Source: Rhyacophila brunnea (taxonomy: Eukaryota; Arthropoda; Insecta; Trichoptera; Rhyacophilidae). Taken from it: a DNA stretch of 64,000 nt. The stretch covers positions 124,001 through 188,000 of the forward strand of contig JAGYXB010001572.1 of assembly GCA_022495005.1 (NCBI GenBank), written 5' to 3'. A model generated the notes under the pieces. It saw nothing but the letters and a program-made list of their open reading frames with translations. It made no database searches and was not told the origin of the DNA. This document shows positions 27,401 through 42,400 of the stretch, in pieces. Position 1 is the first letter of the stretch. Every line of letters begins with the position of its first letter. The position numbers were made by a program, and so were the translations under genes.

Positions 27401-30400
27401 ACCTGCGCACTAGAACGATAATGGCGAACCTGCCGATAAAAAAACCAACTAAACCGCGAAAAGACTCATTTTGAGGTTAACTAATTTTTACGACCTGTTA
27501 AATATAGTACCATAAAATGACAACATCGCGTCTCGCTTACTCTTGATGAATAAGATTGGAGAGACAGTCAACACTTTTACAAAAGTTAAAACAGTTATTG
27601 TCACGATAGCTTAAAATACCCACTATTGCTGCCAGTAAATCCATGCACGTGTAGAGACGCTAAAAGCTTAGTGTGCATTATTTATGTCGTATCTCTACAG
27701 CCTACCTCCACCTCCGCCACTGCCCCATAGCCTACCTCGTTCCAAAAGTTATTCTTCACCATTACAGTAGACATAATAGAGTCGGAGAGTCACAATATTA
27801 TAAATAAAGTCTCATTATAAATAATTACAATAAAATGAATTGGTTGATTTTACTTACTTGAATCTTCGTCGAATATGCTTGCATACAACGAAAGGAGTAT
27901 CACTCCAGAGAATAAGGACCTGAAAAATCAATAATATGAATATTATAAGACGTAAAGGTTGCTTCCTTGAGGATCTGAAATTTTTTCGGTCGATCAGTAT
28001 GACGTTACCATTCCGTACAAAGCTTTAACAAAAATACTTTCCAACTGCCTAGAAACTGTGCTAGACGGTGACATATAAATTGTACGTATTACATTTCACC
28101 GTAGCTTAGTTCGTCGTGAGATGAAAAAATTACGCATTGTTCGTGAAGCATTGCAGACAATAATGTTCCTTCAAGAATGAAAACCTAACCTAACCTAAGC
28201 TAACAAATAATCCAGTATATCGGCTATTTTTAAAATTTGTTTGCCGCTGGCTTCCTGTAAACCGACAAGAACCGTGTTTTATTTAGGTTGGACGGTCTTT
28301 AATATAATACGACCATATATTTCCGATACGGTGTTAGATGAGAACCAACCTAGAGAGCACGCCGGATTCAGAAGAGACTACAACAGAATGAATCATATAC
28401 AGGATGTCAGGGAAGTTATAGAATGATATCAAGAATATAGACTACCAGTGTACCTGTGTTTCATTGATTATAAAAAGGCATTTGATGCCTTCGTCCGGCA
28501 GTGAATCGACCCCAGCTAATAATGATGATAGATTGCTTGTTCCGCGTCTCACTTAATCTTAATTCCAAATTATAATATAAATATTCCAACTCAACCAATA
28601 TAAATGTGACAGTCATTTACTCTCTGCCATGTTTCTACAAAATTTATAAACACAATATAAAACCATGAAAATACCATCTCTGTGTGTTATTCATCACGTC
28701 CCAAAACACTACATGTCACGCACACATCCGCAACCTTCAGAATAGATATACTATCGGGGACTACCGAGCATCTTCCTATTACCCCCGATAGGTGGAGCTG
28801 CAGTTGTTCCCATCACGGAGGATCCTTTCCTCAAATGACAAGTTGGAGAATACTGCACTTTTATCCTCTCATAATGTGGCTGAGGTTCTGTAGTTATCTG
28901 ATTTTGATACTATGCAGAACTTCTCGATCCTTTCCCATTCCTTTGAGAATGTCAACATATTTTGTTACTTGGTCAGTCCAAGGAATTTTGAGGATGTGTC
29001 TATACAGCCACATTTCGAAAACCTCAACTCTCTGTAACATACACTAGATACAATAAAGCATCTTTGTGCGGCATTAGCTTACAATATTAGTATTTGGACA
29101 CGATTGAACAATACTATTATCAAGGTGTGAGACAGACTTTAGTATTAAAATTAAATAGAAGAAATCTACTATATATTTTGAATTAGGTAAATAGATATTA
29201 CTTACCCTACAATAATGGTCCCTTTCGATAGACCCTCGTCGGTTTCTGTCTGACACATTTGCGGCTCCACCAAAACTTCCACGTGCATCAAAGACGAGTT
29301 CAGATGAAGAGCGAGTTTAGCTTCCAGTCCAAGCTGGACATCATCATAGGTGCAACCGTGGGGTACGCACATACCCCAAGATATTGACGAGAAACGGGGG
29401 ACTCTGTGACCTGGCTGTAAATATTACCAGAATATATAAACAGAATGATAAGAGAAACCATAGACTACGAACCAATAGATTTAGAAATTAGGAATTTTGT
29501 ATTATTGTAAATTTTAGATAATAAATTTATCCAGGGGTGTAGAATGGTATTTTATATACCGGGACAGTTGTAGCAATGCACCCCTTACATAATACAAAAC
29601 TTGTACCTATACCTATTAACTAACAATACTAAGTTTCTCTGTGTTCGGTTACCACCTAGCAGTGACAAAGGGTGGAGATAGGCTGTTTAGATCTGACATA
29701 AATAGTACACAATAAAAGCCATATTTATATGTATTTGTTTTCAATGAACTAAGAATACAAATTGCAGAAGGTGCTGGTTAGTTTTTAAAATTTAATTAAA
29801 CCCTGCCTAAACCAAAGCATAATAGTTTTGTTATGCTACGGGTGATCTGACGAAAATGGTGCACACTTTTTCAGTCATACTTTTATTCGTTTTCATTGAA
29901 TTAAGAATACATAATATTACAGATGGTGCTGGTTAGTTTTATAAAATTCATTAAGCCCTGCCTAAACCAAACCATAATAAGTAGATAAAAAATATTCTTC
30001 CATCTATAAAATATCTAAAACTATATGTGATTTGATGGCCTAATTTCAGATATTTTATTGATAGACGAATATTTTTTGAGTATCTTATTTATGTATTAAT
30101 TGTCACTTAGTTTACTTACTTAGTTTAATTGAATTTTAAAAACTAACAAACATTTTCTATTTTTCTAAACATTGTAGTCTTAAGCGTCAATTACATTGAG
30201 CTTCTTTACGAGCTGTTTATTGGCGAATTTACAATCTGCCTGTAAAGTCTGCGCAGTAGAGCGCAGTAGCAACCTCCTGGTAAAAAAACGAACTACGTTC
30301 TGTCGAAATAGTCGCTGCCTTGTAGCTTCTCAGCGAATGGAAAGTTTTGTGTGTAATCATCAAATCGCAGTAGCTGAATCGCCCGCTTTTAAATTCGCCA

Positions 30401-33400
30401 TCAAACAGCTCATAAAGAAGCTCAATGTAATTGATGCTTTAGTTCAATGAAAACAAATAAGTATGACTGACAAAGTTTAGTGTGCACCATTTATGTTGGA
30501 TCATATCAGCCTGCCTCCACCCATCGCCACTGTAATTCGTAGACCATTATTTTTAAGACGGATAATCACTGGACCCGAAATCGCTCCCCCCCTTCTTGTG
30601 TGCGCACTTTGTCATGAGTATTATGCACTATTTTAACGAAGAAGTAGATAGATAAACTATACATACATCTCTCAATTGACTCCTGAAAGCATGGTGCGAA
30701 TGGATCAAATCATAGACATCTCTTTCTATTTTGGAAGCTGCATCCAGTAATGTAACTTGAAAAGAGGCCAGGCAGTATTTTCCACGAATTGGAGTTGATT
30801 TATAACTGGCAACACCAGAATCAGCTTGCAGACATTGGTCGAAGTCACCATATTGGTTAATGTTTCCATTCAACAAACCAGACGGTATTTTCCCTGTAGC
30901 ATCGTATACTAGAAAAAATAATACAATACAATATGTTCAATTCAATTCAATTTATTTATTTTAAACATATGCTGATTGTGGACATTACTAATTATAAGTT
31001 TTAGACGTTCACAACATGACATGAAACATTATTATAAAGAAGAAAAAAGTATTAAAAGCGATAAAAAAGAGAACATAATATAAACATACAGAAGCAGTGA
31101 AAATACAATAATTATACATCTATAGAAGTTCAAGGAAGTACACCGAGTTTGTTAAGGAGGCCCTATTTTAAGAATTTATAAAACAGCGTCTACCTCACGC
31201 AAGTGGAATATATCAACACCCAATGCAATTTGGTTGAACATAGTTATCGCCCTCCCAATTATACACCCACGGTGGCTGCGCGGCTTAAGCGTTGGACTAT
31301 AATGCCGTGGGTCCCAGGTTTGAATCCTGGGTCTGGCAAGTACATATTGTTTTTCAATTTGTATGAGTCAGGGTATGGACCTAATAGGTTGAGCAAGTGG
31401 CTGACATCCATTTCTCGTAAAAAACAAAACCTGTTAATATAAACCTATACTCTGTGGAGGCCCATATGATCCTATTAGGATCGGACATGGTCAAAAAAAA
31501 AAATAATATATTGGCATTACCAGTGGCAGGTTGGTTCTGCACCTAGAGAGAATAAACAATTGATGCTCTCTATTTCTAAGATAGTTATCAGGGGGACACA
31601 GGTTAACACTGCCCAGAATGGCAGAGTTCTCATTTATACCTCGTATAAGTCAAAAAAAATACGTAGCTAAATAAAGACCTCTTCTAAATTGCAGACTGCG
31701 AGTATGTAAACATACCTAAGAGAAAGTCAGTTGGATAAAGCCACGGATAGTACCCATACAACCTCATGTAAAGGAGTCTCAATAATTTCTTCTGAACCCT
31801 CCTAACCATAAGGCCATACTTCAACTGATGCGGTGCCCAAATAATAGACCCACTCTCAACGGGGATTTCCAACCGTGTGCCCGCAAGTACTTTTGTGTGC
31901 ACCTGCGGACTCATTTCTGCATTTATTTTAAAACAATAATATAAATAATTATCTTCATAATATTTTAAATATACTTATAATAACTGCAATTGAATTTGGA
32001 CATAATATAAAATTTATCGTCAATGTATGGTTGATCAAGCTACTTAATTGGTCCAAATTAATACGGAAGCCATTCCATACACGAATAGGCTATCGACGGT
32101 TATCTCCAATAATTGGTAAATTAATTGATAATACGGTGAAAATTTAGGTTGGTAGACATGTCGGTCAAATTCGGTATATTGGTGCTGGCGTATCCACCCG
32201 AACCCCAAAGTTTTATATTGAAACGTCAAACATATCAACATTACCTACAATTTTATTAATCATTTCATTGCGATTGCAGCACATAGTAAAACTAATATTA
32301 TGTTACCTACTACTAGTCACTGAGTATTTGACAGTTCGCAGGGATCTATAATTAATCGGCTGTGAACTTAGATTATAGAAAAATATAGATAGAGCTATTA
32401 GATTATAGAAAAAGGCTGTGAAGTAATTATTTTTCAAAACAGTTGCATCTTGCATCTCTATTCTCAATATGTACCTAATTGATGTACTCTATCTCGCTCT
32501 AAAAATTAACACAGCAAAGGGAGGAAGCCTAACCTAGCCCATAACAAATAATCTAGTATAATATCGACTATTTTCAAAATTTGTTTGTCGCTGGCTTCCA
32601 CTAATGACTAAAGAGACAAGAACCAAAAATATTTATTAGATCTTCGAAGGTTAGTGCAGTAATATTATATCTGACGCATAAAGACTAAGTCGGCTCTCAG
32701 ATCAAACTCGCCTCGTTCCCCGCTACCGATTTCCGAGACGAGCGAAAAATTGTTGCGTGTGACGAACGCGCACATCTACAAGTGACACTCACTTCTCGAA
32801 ACGTCAAAATAATAAGTACTCTGGCCAGACGCCATTAAGCAAATATGTCATCAGACGCTGAAACAGCGATTATTATATATTGGTACCGCAGACATTTAAG
32901 TAGAAGGCAAAAATATTGGATTCATCCGTCAATATAATAATATATCAATCATATATAATCAAGTCAATAATATATCAATGCACAGTGCATCATTTATCGC
33001 AGCAGAACGGCCACCGGCGAGCAGTGACGTCAAGATACAAATGGCAAAAATGGCCAAGTCGAGCGCTTTATGCAGGCGTGTGGTCGGCTTTATCGGCGTC
33101 CAACATGTTCATGGAGTCGCTACTCGATCTGTCGCATTCGACCAATCTGCGAAGCTCCATTTGACAATGTTTGTTATGTGGATGACAATGACGTCACATC
33201 GACGAATTCGACATGCGGCGCATGAGGCGGGTTCTGATGTGGGAGCCGGCTAAGGACTGCCCTATGCAATTATATATTTATATTAAACGTAATGCTTTCT
33301 CTCTCTATTTCTTAATAGTATTTTCCTGCTATCTTTTATACAATGCCATCTGTCATTTGTTATTATTACAGGTTTTTTTTTCTCTTCAAAATCAAACATT

Positions 33401-36400
33401 CGCATGCCATACAAAACCATCTCACATGCCATAGTGCCATAGGTTCGCCACCACTGGACTAGAGTGATAAAAACACGATGTACCTACTAATTATTAAAAT
33501 CGGATAAATAAATAATGCATAATATTATTTTATATCCAGTTTTTTTTAAATATTGGCAAGATGGTAAGCTTACAAAAAGATCTAGGTAATAAAATTGTAT
33601 TTTTTATTATCGAGGTCGTAGCTGAGGCCGAGTATTATAAGTAGTTTATTATTCGTCGGAAGTACACGGGCTGAGGTGTCCGAGTGGTTAAGGAGTTGGA
33701 CTTGAAATCCAATGGGTTCTGCCCGCGCAGGTTCGAATCCTGTCCTCAGCGGATTTTTTGAATTTATTTAATATTTTTTTATTCAAGTTACATGCATTTT
33801 TATTAGCCGCTGTCGTCATACAAAATAATTACAAGATAAAAAGAACTTTTTATATACCTACCACGTTTTTAAATTTTCGTGGAATCATAAACTTGACAAT
33901 TCTATGTAGTATTAATAAATACTTTTTTTGTAGGTACTTGATAGAAATAGGTACTGAATAAAAATATAGAATAGGTAGGTACTGAAATGTCATTTTGACA
34001 TTTCATATTGATTTCCATAGTAACGCACGTACCTATATAAGGTGCATTGGGGTAATTCCGACAGGAATTTCTATGAGATGACTAGAGGTTATATATTTCG
34101 GTTAATTATTCAAAGTGTTTTATATTTACTGCCATTATTGTTTTACCCCTGTGTACTTAAAGATGTATGATAAATATATATTAGATTCTTGAATATATAG
34201 TTGGGTTCTTTAAATTGAGAATTTGAAATATTGAGTCATTTTTTTTTGGCATTGGGGAAATTACGAACTATCTTGGGGTAATTCCGAAATTATTCAAAAG
34301 TCGATTTTATTGCACTTTGACCGAAGGTTTACCTTTCTTTTTCGACCGTAATTACTCCTAACACAAAATATCATCAATTTTGTTAATAGTTTCCATAATC
34401 CCTAACTTTTGATACTATTAGTTCGGAATTACCCCAAAAAAAGATAGTGGTTCTCAACATTTCAGTTAAGTACTTAGGATTATAGGGATTGTGGAACGGG
34501 ATGGAGCAGAGCAGGTTTATTCCCGGTTGTCACTACCAGTTTTGTTCCCACCGGTGACAAATAATGAGAAAAAATATCTCAATATGACACAAGTACCTAC
34601 CACCTTCAATCAATAAAATAAAGACGAGGAAAATCAAAGAAAGTGATAATTTTAAAAATCAAATTTTATTTGAGTCTACATTCTTATTTGCCTACCTTGA
34701 TAGAACAATATTTTTTATAAAGATGTCTTTTGTTTACTTACTGCTTTTTGCATAGCAAAATAAACTTTCTTCATACCCATACAATTAAATTAGTCAACAT
34801 TAAAAATGGTAAATCAAAGTCGGAACTTGTCTTTTTAATCATTTTCATCTACTTTTATGGCATAAACTTATAATTTATTCCTGCTAGCAAACCTAAAACT
34901 AAAATGCGGGCTACACTGTTAAAAAAATATAACAGAATTGATTAAGACACGGTCTGAAAGCCTCACATATACATAATAATGATCTATTGGTTTGGTACGC
35001 AATCAGTCAAAATAAATTCTATCTTTATCATTACATAAGTAATATTCTTTTTCATCAGCACTTTTTTTTGTATATTTATCTTCTTCACTATAATGACTCT
35101 GGAACTTTGTCACTATCTTTTCTTTTGGTCGTAATAAAGGTTAGCTACTGCTGTGGTCTCATAGTTTTTAAGAAGTTGATAGAGAAGTATGTTTCCTCAT
35201 GTTTTATTATTTCTTCTATGAACCCAATATAGTACCTCCATTTTTTCTGATTGAATATCTGACAAGCACTGAATCATTTAATTTGTAATTTTCCTTCTTC
35301 TTGAGGGTCTTTTTCTTGAGTTTTGTATACTATATCTTTATTTTTCAGTTTTAGTAGCAGTTGTTCATCTTTGCCCTTTTCTTCTGAGTCTTCTCTAGTT
35401 GTGATATTTTTTTTCCATTTATAAAAACATCAACGTTGTCTTTGTCATCTCTTTCAATGTGTCTTTTCTCTTCGTTTTTTTGTCTGTTTTATCCGCTTGA
35501 TTTTCTTTACCTTTACTTTTTTTGCCAACACCTTTACTCTTAGTACAGAGAGAATTTGAATCGTTGTTGGTGAGCATCTTTTCGTCAGTTAAACTTTCAC
35601 CATATTTCACATCTTTTGTTTTTTTTGTGACCTTGGTTCTTCCATGTATATTTTAAAATCATCTTCAGAGTATTCATCCATCAATACTTCAAAATCAAGA
35701 TAATCTATAATATCAGAATCGCTATATTCGCTCATGATGTCGGATACACTAGTTATGCTGTTAAGTGAAGGCTGGTGTTACCGCACTTACCCAAGATTAT
35801 ATATTATAATAGCACGTGCGATAGCTTCTTATTAGGACGACGCTAAATTTACTTACTTTAATATTAATTTAATTAAGTATATTATGTACATCTAAATTAG
35901 ATATAATTTTAGTATCTTTACAGATTGAGAAGCACTGCCAATTACTATGAAAAAGTTAAGTGGGCTATTGCGGAATGAATATATATCGGAATAACCCCAA
36001 AGGGGTATTTCCGAAAAAATATTAAAAACAGAGCTAGGACATTGTGTTTCTCTCACAATTCGTAAAAAACGATAATCTATCGTAAAAGCAATCACTTATT
36101 CAAATATCTTACCAGAATTCCGAGATATGTAAGTTGGGGTAATTACGAATCAGCAAAAATGGCGCGAAAAACACTTCTCCGAAAAAACTTGATGGTATGC
36201 ACGCATTGTTGACACTAGCGACTAGCGACGACTGTCGAGGCGAGCACAATGAACATGGTGTCTAGACTAAATGTTGCCAATAGGAAAATATCGCTTCGAT
36301 TGGTAGAATTTTTGAACTTTCGGAATATACCCATATTCGGAATTACCCCAATGCACTTTATTAATAATTTTGTTGCTAGGATCCCCTTAGCAACCAATAT

Positions 36401-39400
36401 TAGTGTTTTACTTTTTATAAATGAAATAACTTTCCATACAAAACAGAATTAACCTTAGACTATAGATACATAGAATTAACTGAAAATGAATTCAAGTAGG
36501 TATTAAAATAATGCATTGTCGTCGTGTTATGATATGTTCTAAAAGTGTCAAATGTCTATCTAGTCGGGAAGTTGGTTAAAAATCTTCAATACAAATCTTG
36601 GACAAACAAGAAAAAATTTTGGTCGGTTATGTGGAATACAGCGACAAACACATTTTGAAAATCGCCGATATACTGGATTATTTGTTAGGTTAACCTAACC
36701 TAACCTAAACTAACAAAATAATCCAGTATACCTACCTATAGGGTACTTTCAAAATGTGTTTACCGCTATATTCCAGATAACAGACTAGAACCAAAATTTG
36801 TACTGGAAAAACAAGAATACCTATGAGCTAATAAAAACGTGGTAAAATGGCACCTGCCCTAACTTCTTCCGTTAGTTTTCGCAGACAAGGTACCTAATCC
36901 CACAAAATTAGACTGCTATGCGGAAATTTTAAATTAATTTCTATCAATGAATTATTCAAATGCAATATTGGTGGTTTGAACATTTAAATTTGTTATGGCA
37001 TAATGACATGAAATTAATTATTGCTTTATAGCCCATAATATCCAAAACTGGTTTTAAATTACCTATGAAAATAGCAATCGTCATGGATGTCATGATGACC
37101 AGTACCTATGTATAATAAACGTGACTAATAATATGTCATTATTATTTTATTATCTTCAGACAGAAAACAAAAATGACAATATTACTAATTTGTATGGTCA
37201 CGGTCATAAAAGTAACATTAATTAATTACCTACCCAATTGGAAGTAAAATGCAATTTTAATTTTATTACCACGTTTTTCTTAGCTCGTATTCTTGTTTGT
37301 CTGGTGGTTGTTTATCCAGTACAAATCTTGCAATCGATTTTTAACTAACTTCCCGACTAGCTAGACATTTCAAACTTTTAGATTCGATAACCACTCGTTG
37401 ATACGACATGTCGCAATAACTCGTAGTTATAGCCTTAAGGTGTAGATTCAAATTGAGTAGGGCTTGAGTGTGGGGGGATGTTTCCGGAAAAATGAAAGGA
37501 CCCGCGGGGTAAATGAGGAAGTTTAGATTTAGTTAACAATTAGTTTGCAATAATATTGACAATGTCGACATGACAACCGCTGGACAAATGCCATCGTACA
37601 TTGGTACCCAAGTGGCACTAAACGCCCACAGGGACGCCTTAAAACCAGCTGGATAGACGAGTTCATAAAGTTCGATGGATGTACGTGGTAGCAAAGAACT
37701 AGGGACCGATAAGTGTAGAGAGGGCTATGGGGAGGCTTTCATCCAGCAGTGGATCGACCTCGGCTGACGATGATGATGATGAATATTTCGAAATGGATAC
37801 CATTTTTCTGTGTGCGCGCCTTATATGAGTAGTTATATACCTAATGTCATAGAAGGAGCCTTTAAACCAGTTCTCCCTAATCTTTTTACTCCAGCGGACT
37901 GGTGAAAATAGGAGAAATATTTCGCGTGCAATGGCAGAAATAAATGAGTAGGTATTGAGATATCCCGGGTCCTGTGGCTAGCTCGGGGTGTTGGTGGAAC
38001 CCGGGATTCACAAAAAAATTAGCCAAATTGAAATCTGTTTCATGGTAGGATTAAATGAAACTCATTTTATTTTGGTCGATTTATATTCTTAGATTACTCA
38101 AGTTAGTTACACTTCCAAATGTTTTATGCTCTTAATTTTAGTTTCTTTATTAATAATTATTATCGTTCACAACTTTTAATCTATAGCCTTTCACTCCGTA
38201 TCCCATTTTTCACTTTCATGCTCGATTATGTATTTGTTTTATTCTCCGATTCGTGGGGCCGATGTTTACTCTTTAGATGGCGACCCCAGACTGATTTTTA
38301 TATCGAGCAGTGTTGCCATCTTTTTTTTTTTACAAACTCCTTAATATTAAATTTCTTTGGCTTTCGTATTCGGCACAATCACATTCTTCCCTGACATACC
38401 TACTAGTATTATAATTAGATACAATTCTTACGTGCTAAGTACATGTTGAACATTTTGACAGTTAATCAAGGAATTTCGGACGTAAGTACGCCCATTGTTG
38501 ACTAGAGGTCAGGTGACATGGTTACACCTAATAATTATGTAATTTAGACTATCGGGAGAGGCCCAATAATCATGGGTGTAACAGTATGTATATAATGTTT
38601 TTTTTATTACATGAGGTATATACGACAAGGGTGTATAAATATTGTCACCTCTGCTTGGTATTTAACCTGTACTCAGAAGCTATTTTCAAGGAAGCCTTGC
38701 AAGGTGAATCAGTGGGGAAACCTATTAATATATAATATCAGGTCATCGGCATATAATACGCTGATTGTTGATAGCTTAAAAGGTCAGTAATTCTTATGGT
38801 TTAAAAATTAACCTCAAGAAAACAAAACTATTACATACTAGTATCTAAAATAGCGACAGCTAACCCTAGGGTCGGCAGAAGCGGCTCTTTCCATAGACAT
38901 TTGCGGCTCTTCAGACATAAACTCAAATTTCACCTCATCTCAAGCAGCCTTATAACTTTTATGAGATAGAGCCGCCGAAAAAACTTGACTCGTACGGCAT
39001 ACTCTCTACCACTCTTTACTCTACTCATATTCTGGTTCACTCCAGATGCAGTTAATAGATTCAAAAAGCAAAGAACTGTGGAGCAACAAATTCACAGATC
39101 TGACCAGCCGCTTGGAATAACTCGAAAGAGAGAAATCAAATTTGATTTCTCAGCACAGGTGGACAGCTATAAAAACAACTGTATAAAATAGAAACAATAA
39201 TATTTGATACATGGAATAGTTTGTCTGAAACATGACGGGTTAAAAAAAACTAGCTTTTAGTATTCTCACAATCTTTGGCTCTACATATTATTTAATATAT
39301 GCGAAAAAACATTCTCATCTATGAACCAAATAAAAAATAAACTTAGAAGCAGAATAACGGATGAAAATTTACAATCATGTAGGTATTCAATTAAAAATAA

Positions 39401-42400
39401 GTAACTATTTGCCAGATATAGTAAAGCTGTCAGAAGCGATGCACGGACACCGTTCTAATTATTTTTTTACATATATGCGGCTCTCTGGTACCTTTGTTAT
39501 CCTGTTTCCTTAACAATTTGGCTCTTCTCACTCTTGGCAAACTGCCAACCCCTGACTTAACCCATTATACATATTTAGATACATGGGTTAATGAGAAATG
39601 GGACCATTCTCAGGAAATAAAAACTAGAATTGAGATCGCAAGGAATGCCTTTCTCAAAATGAGACTCCCTAGAAATCGAGACCTTAACGTAGAAGTGAGA
39701 CTGCAATATGGTACGTTGTTTTGTTCTCTCAATTCTTTTCTATGGTAGGGAAGTATGGACGCTAAACCAAGAGATTTCACGGAGAGTTAAAGCTTACGAG
39801 ATGTAGCTGTAAAGACGCATCCTCAAAATTCCTTGGACTGACCGGGTGTCAAATGTTGAAGTTCTCAATCAAATGGGAAAGGACCGATAAGTTATGCGTA
39901 GTATCAAAACCAGGAAACTACAGAACCTCGGCCACATTATGTGAGAACAAAAGTACAGCATTCCTCAACTTGTCATTCAAGGAAAGATCAATGGTAAGCG
40001 TAGCAGATGACGGCACCGCATTTCGTGGCACCGTGTCTTAAGAACATCCGTGATTGGTACGAGTGCAGCTCTACTGAACTGTTCCGTGTAGCAGGTGACA
40101 AATTTAATCTAAGATCGCCTTGATGGTGGCGACCTCCGCTAGGGGATGGCACTTTAAGAATAAGTTTTATTTTTCAAAATTAAAATTTGCGCTTACAGAG
40201 GTACCTACATGTCTCCTCTCACTTTACTATTTTCAATGCGTCGCCTCCATGGCTCGCTCTCTTCTACACGCGTTACGGACAGACAGATAGATAAATGAAA
40301 AACAAATATTTAATTACGTATGTCTGCCGCAGTGGCGCACCCGGGGGGTGGGGGGGGGCAAAGGGCTCTGGCACCCCCCAAACATGAAAATTATCAGAAT
40401 GATTTTAAACATTGAAATTGAAAGCCAATAAACCAAACATTGGGCTTAGACAAACAAAAACACGGCAAAAAAATGATTTGTAATTCTCCAGCACCTTTTT
40501 AGAAAAATTTCTTAGATTTTAATTTTTTAATAACACAAAAATTTTGAAACACTAAAGTCGGGTTTTTTTAGAAACCCAATCCTAAATGGAACTGTCAAAA
40601 AATTCTCGGTGTCTACCCAAATTCGGCGTATCGGATTGACCAGATAAGTGAGATAAACATGCATCATAAATTAGCTTTAATAGTAAAAAAAGTCGCCTGC
40701 GCTGTACAAATATACCGCCGAGTATTGTGAAAATATGTAAAATTAATTATATGAAGAAGAAAAAGAGCCTATGGGACTAATTTACATTATTTTCCTTGCC
40801 CCCCCCCCCCAATATTAAATCCTGAGTGCGCCACTGGTCTGCCGTATTAAATGCAAGCTTAACATAAATAATTATGTTCCCCGTCCAAAATGCATTTTTA
40901 AATAGGCGACAAGTAGGTATTTGAGGGCCGACAGAAAATATCTACGGACCTGCGGTTGATAAACACTGGTTTAGAGCAAATTAATATTATTAGGATTATT
41001 ACAAATTATTTAGATAGGTAGGTACATATGTAGGTACCTATCAAAAGCACACTTTTTTCTGTCACTAATAAAAATGTAATTAATATAAAACACTAAATCG
41101 GACAATGTTTTTTTTTTAAATAATATTATGTAGGTACCTATCTAAGATTAAATTTTTGAAGTAAATAAATGTAAATAAAAACAACACAATCAGCTGATTT
41201 TTAAATTTGCATTATATTAAGTTGTGCAATAACCGTGTGGTATTCTTCTTGAATAGTCTGCTCGTCCCGAACATAGACGAGGTGGCCGAGTGGTTAAGGC
41301 GTTGGACTGCTAATCCAATGTGCTCTGCACGCGTGGGTTCGAATCCCATCCTCGTCGTTTACTTTTATATATTTTTTAATTTCCCAAAGTTGAAAATTAT
41401 TATATAATTTCACAATATAACAGATTCCAAATGAAATAGAAATATTCTCTTTTATAATACCTGATAATAATATATTATCATAATATAACTTCATGACATC
41501 TTGACATACCAATCACGAATTTCAAAGATTCAAACCTCATTATAGATACCTAACCTAACAATAATAATTTATAGTAGGTAGGTATAGCATTATATTGTAA
41601 CTACGGTAGGTACCACACAATTTTATAATTACCCCTTATAAAACCTAATATGGGTTCCAGAATTAAGTATACTGTTTTGTTACGGGTGGGTTCCATTATT
41701 TTGCAGTGGCGTGTTGAAAATCCGAGGCACTGACTGGTTTTGAGCCCCCCACAATAGGTATATAGGTACCAACATAATATTATCCAGTAAAAAATTAATA
41801 ACGCCAGTAATGCTAGGTACATAATATTAGTGGTTTATTTTCTATGTACAAGTAGGTACAGTAAAAACGAAACAATAATGCGGTCGATCGATAGTGTGCG
41901 TATGGGGAGCCGTGATAAATGCCTGCCAGCCGATGACCGCATATTCGTACGTATACGTACATATACAATCGACGAACCGCATCATTGTTTCGTTTTTACT
42001 GTACCTATCTGTTTAGGCCCTTTTGCGGTTCTAAACTATACAATTTTTCTTTCGTCTATACACAAGGCTGCTATCGGCGTCTATGGAATGTAGTTTATCA
42101 TACCTATCTATGTATTGAGGTTGTTGAACTGTCAAAAAGTGGCATATTTTAACAGCACCTCTTTTGGCTGTGTTAACTTTAAGAGCGAGATAGACAGTTT
42201 TGACGGCTAACCTATTGTAACAATTGAGTCGTATACATATATTTTTCTATAATCTAAGGTCGTATAGTATCAAAAGTAGAACTGTCGCAAATATATCGAA
42301 ATTTAACTTAAGTACCTATGCCAAATTATTCTTCTGACCATAATGTAGGTACGACTAGCAATATAATATTCGAATTAAAATCATATCTGTGTGGTATAAA

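Larger units (their letters stand above)
33827..36860. mobile_element. Dispersed repeat (TTACAAGATAAAAAGAACTT family) containing two nested elements
   Basis: The outer sequence matches 62523-62985 nearly end to end: TTACAAGATAAAAAGAACTT, GACATTTCATATTGATTTCC, TTGCTAGGATCCCCTTAGCA, ACAAACAAGAATAC. It is interrupted by the pogo-like element (34040-36358) and by a fold-back element (36620-36800). Partial copies are at 37270-37390 and 48640-48790. Confidence 0.75.

Noticed and set aside
31265..31335. Possible tRNA gene
   Set aside because: The A and B boxes are present but the acceptor stem does not pair, and an A-tailed body follows; a second copy confirms a SINE.
31203..31442. 79-codon ORF
   Set aside because: It reads through a tRNA-derived SINE.
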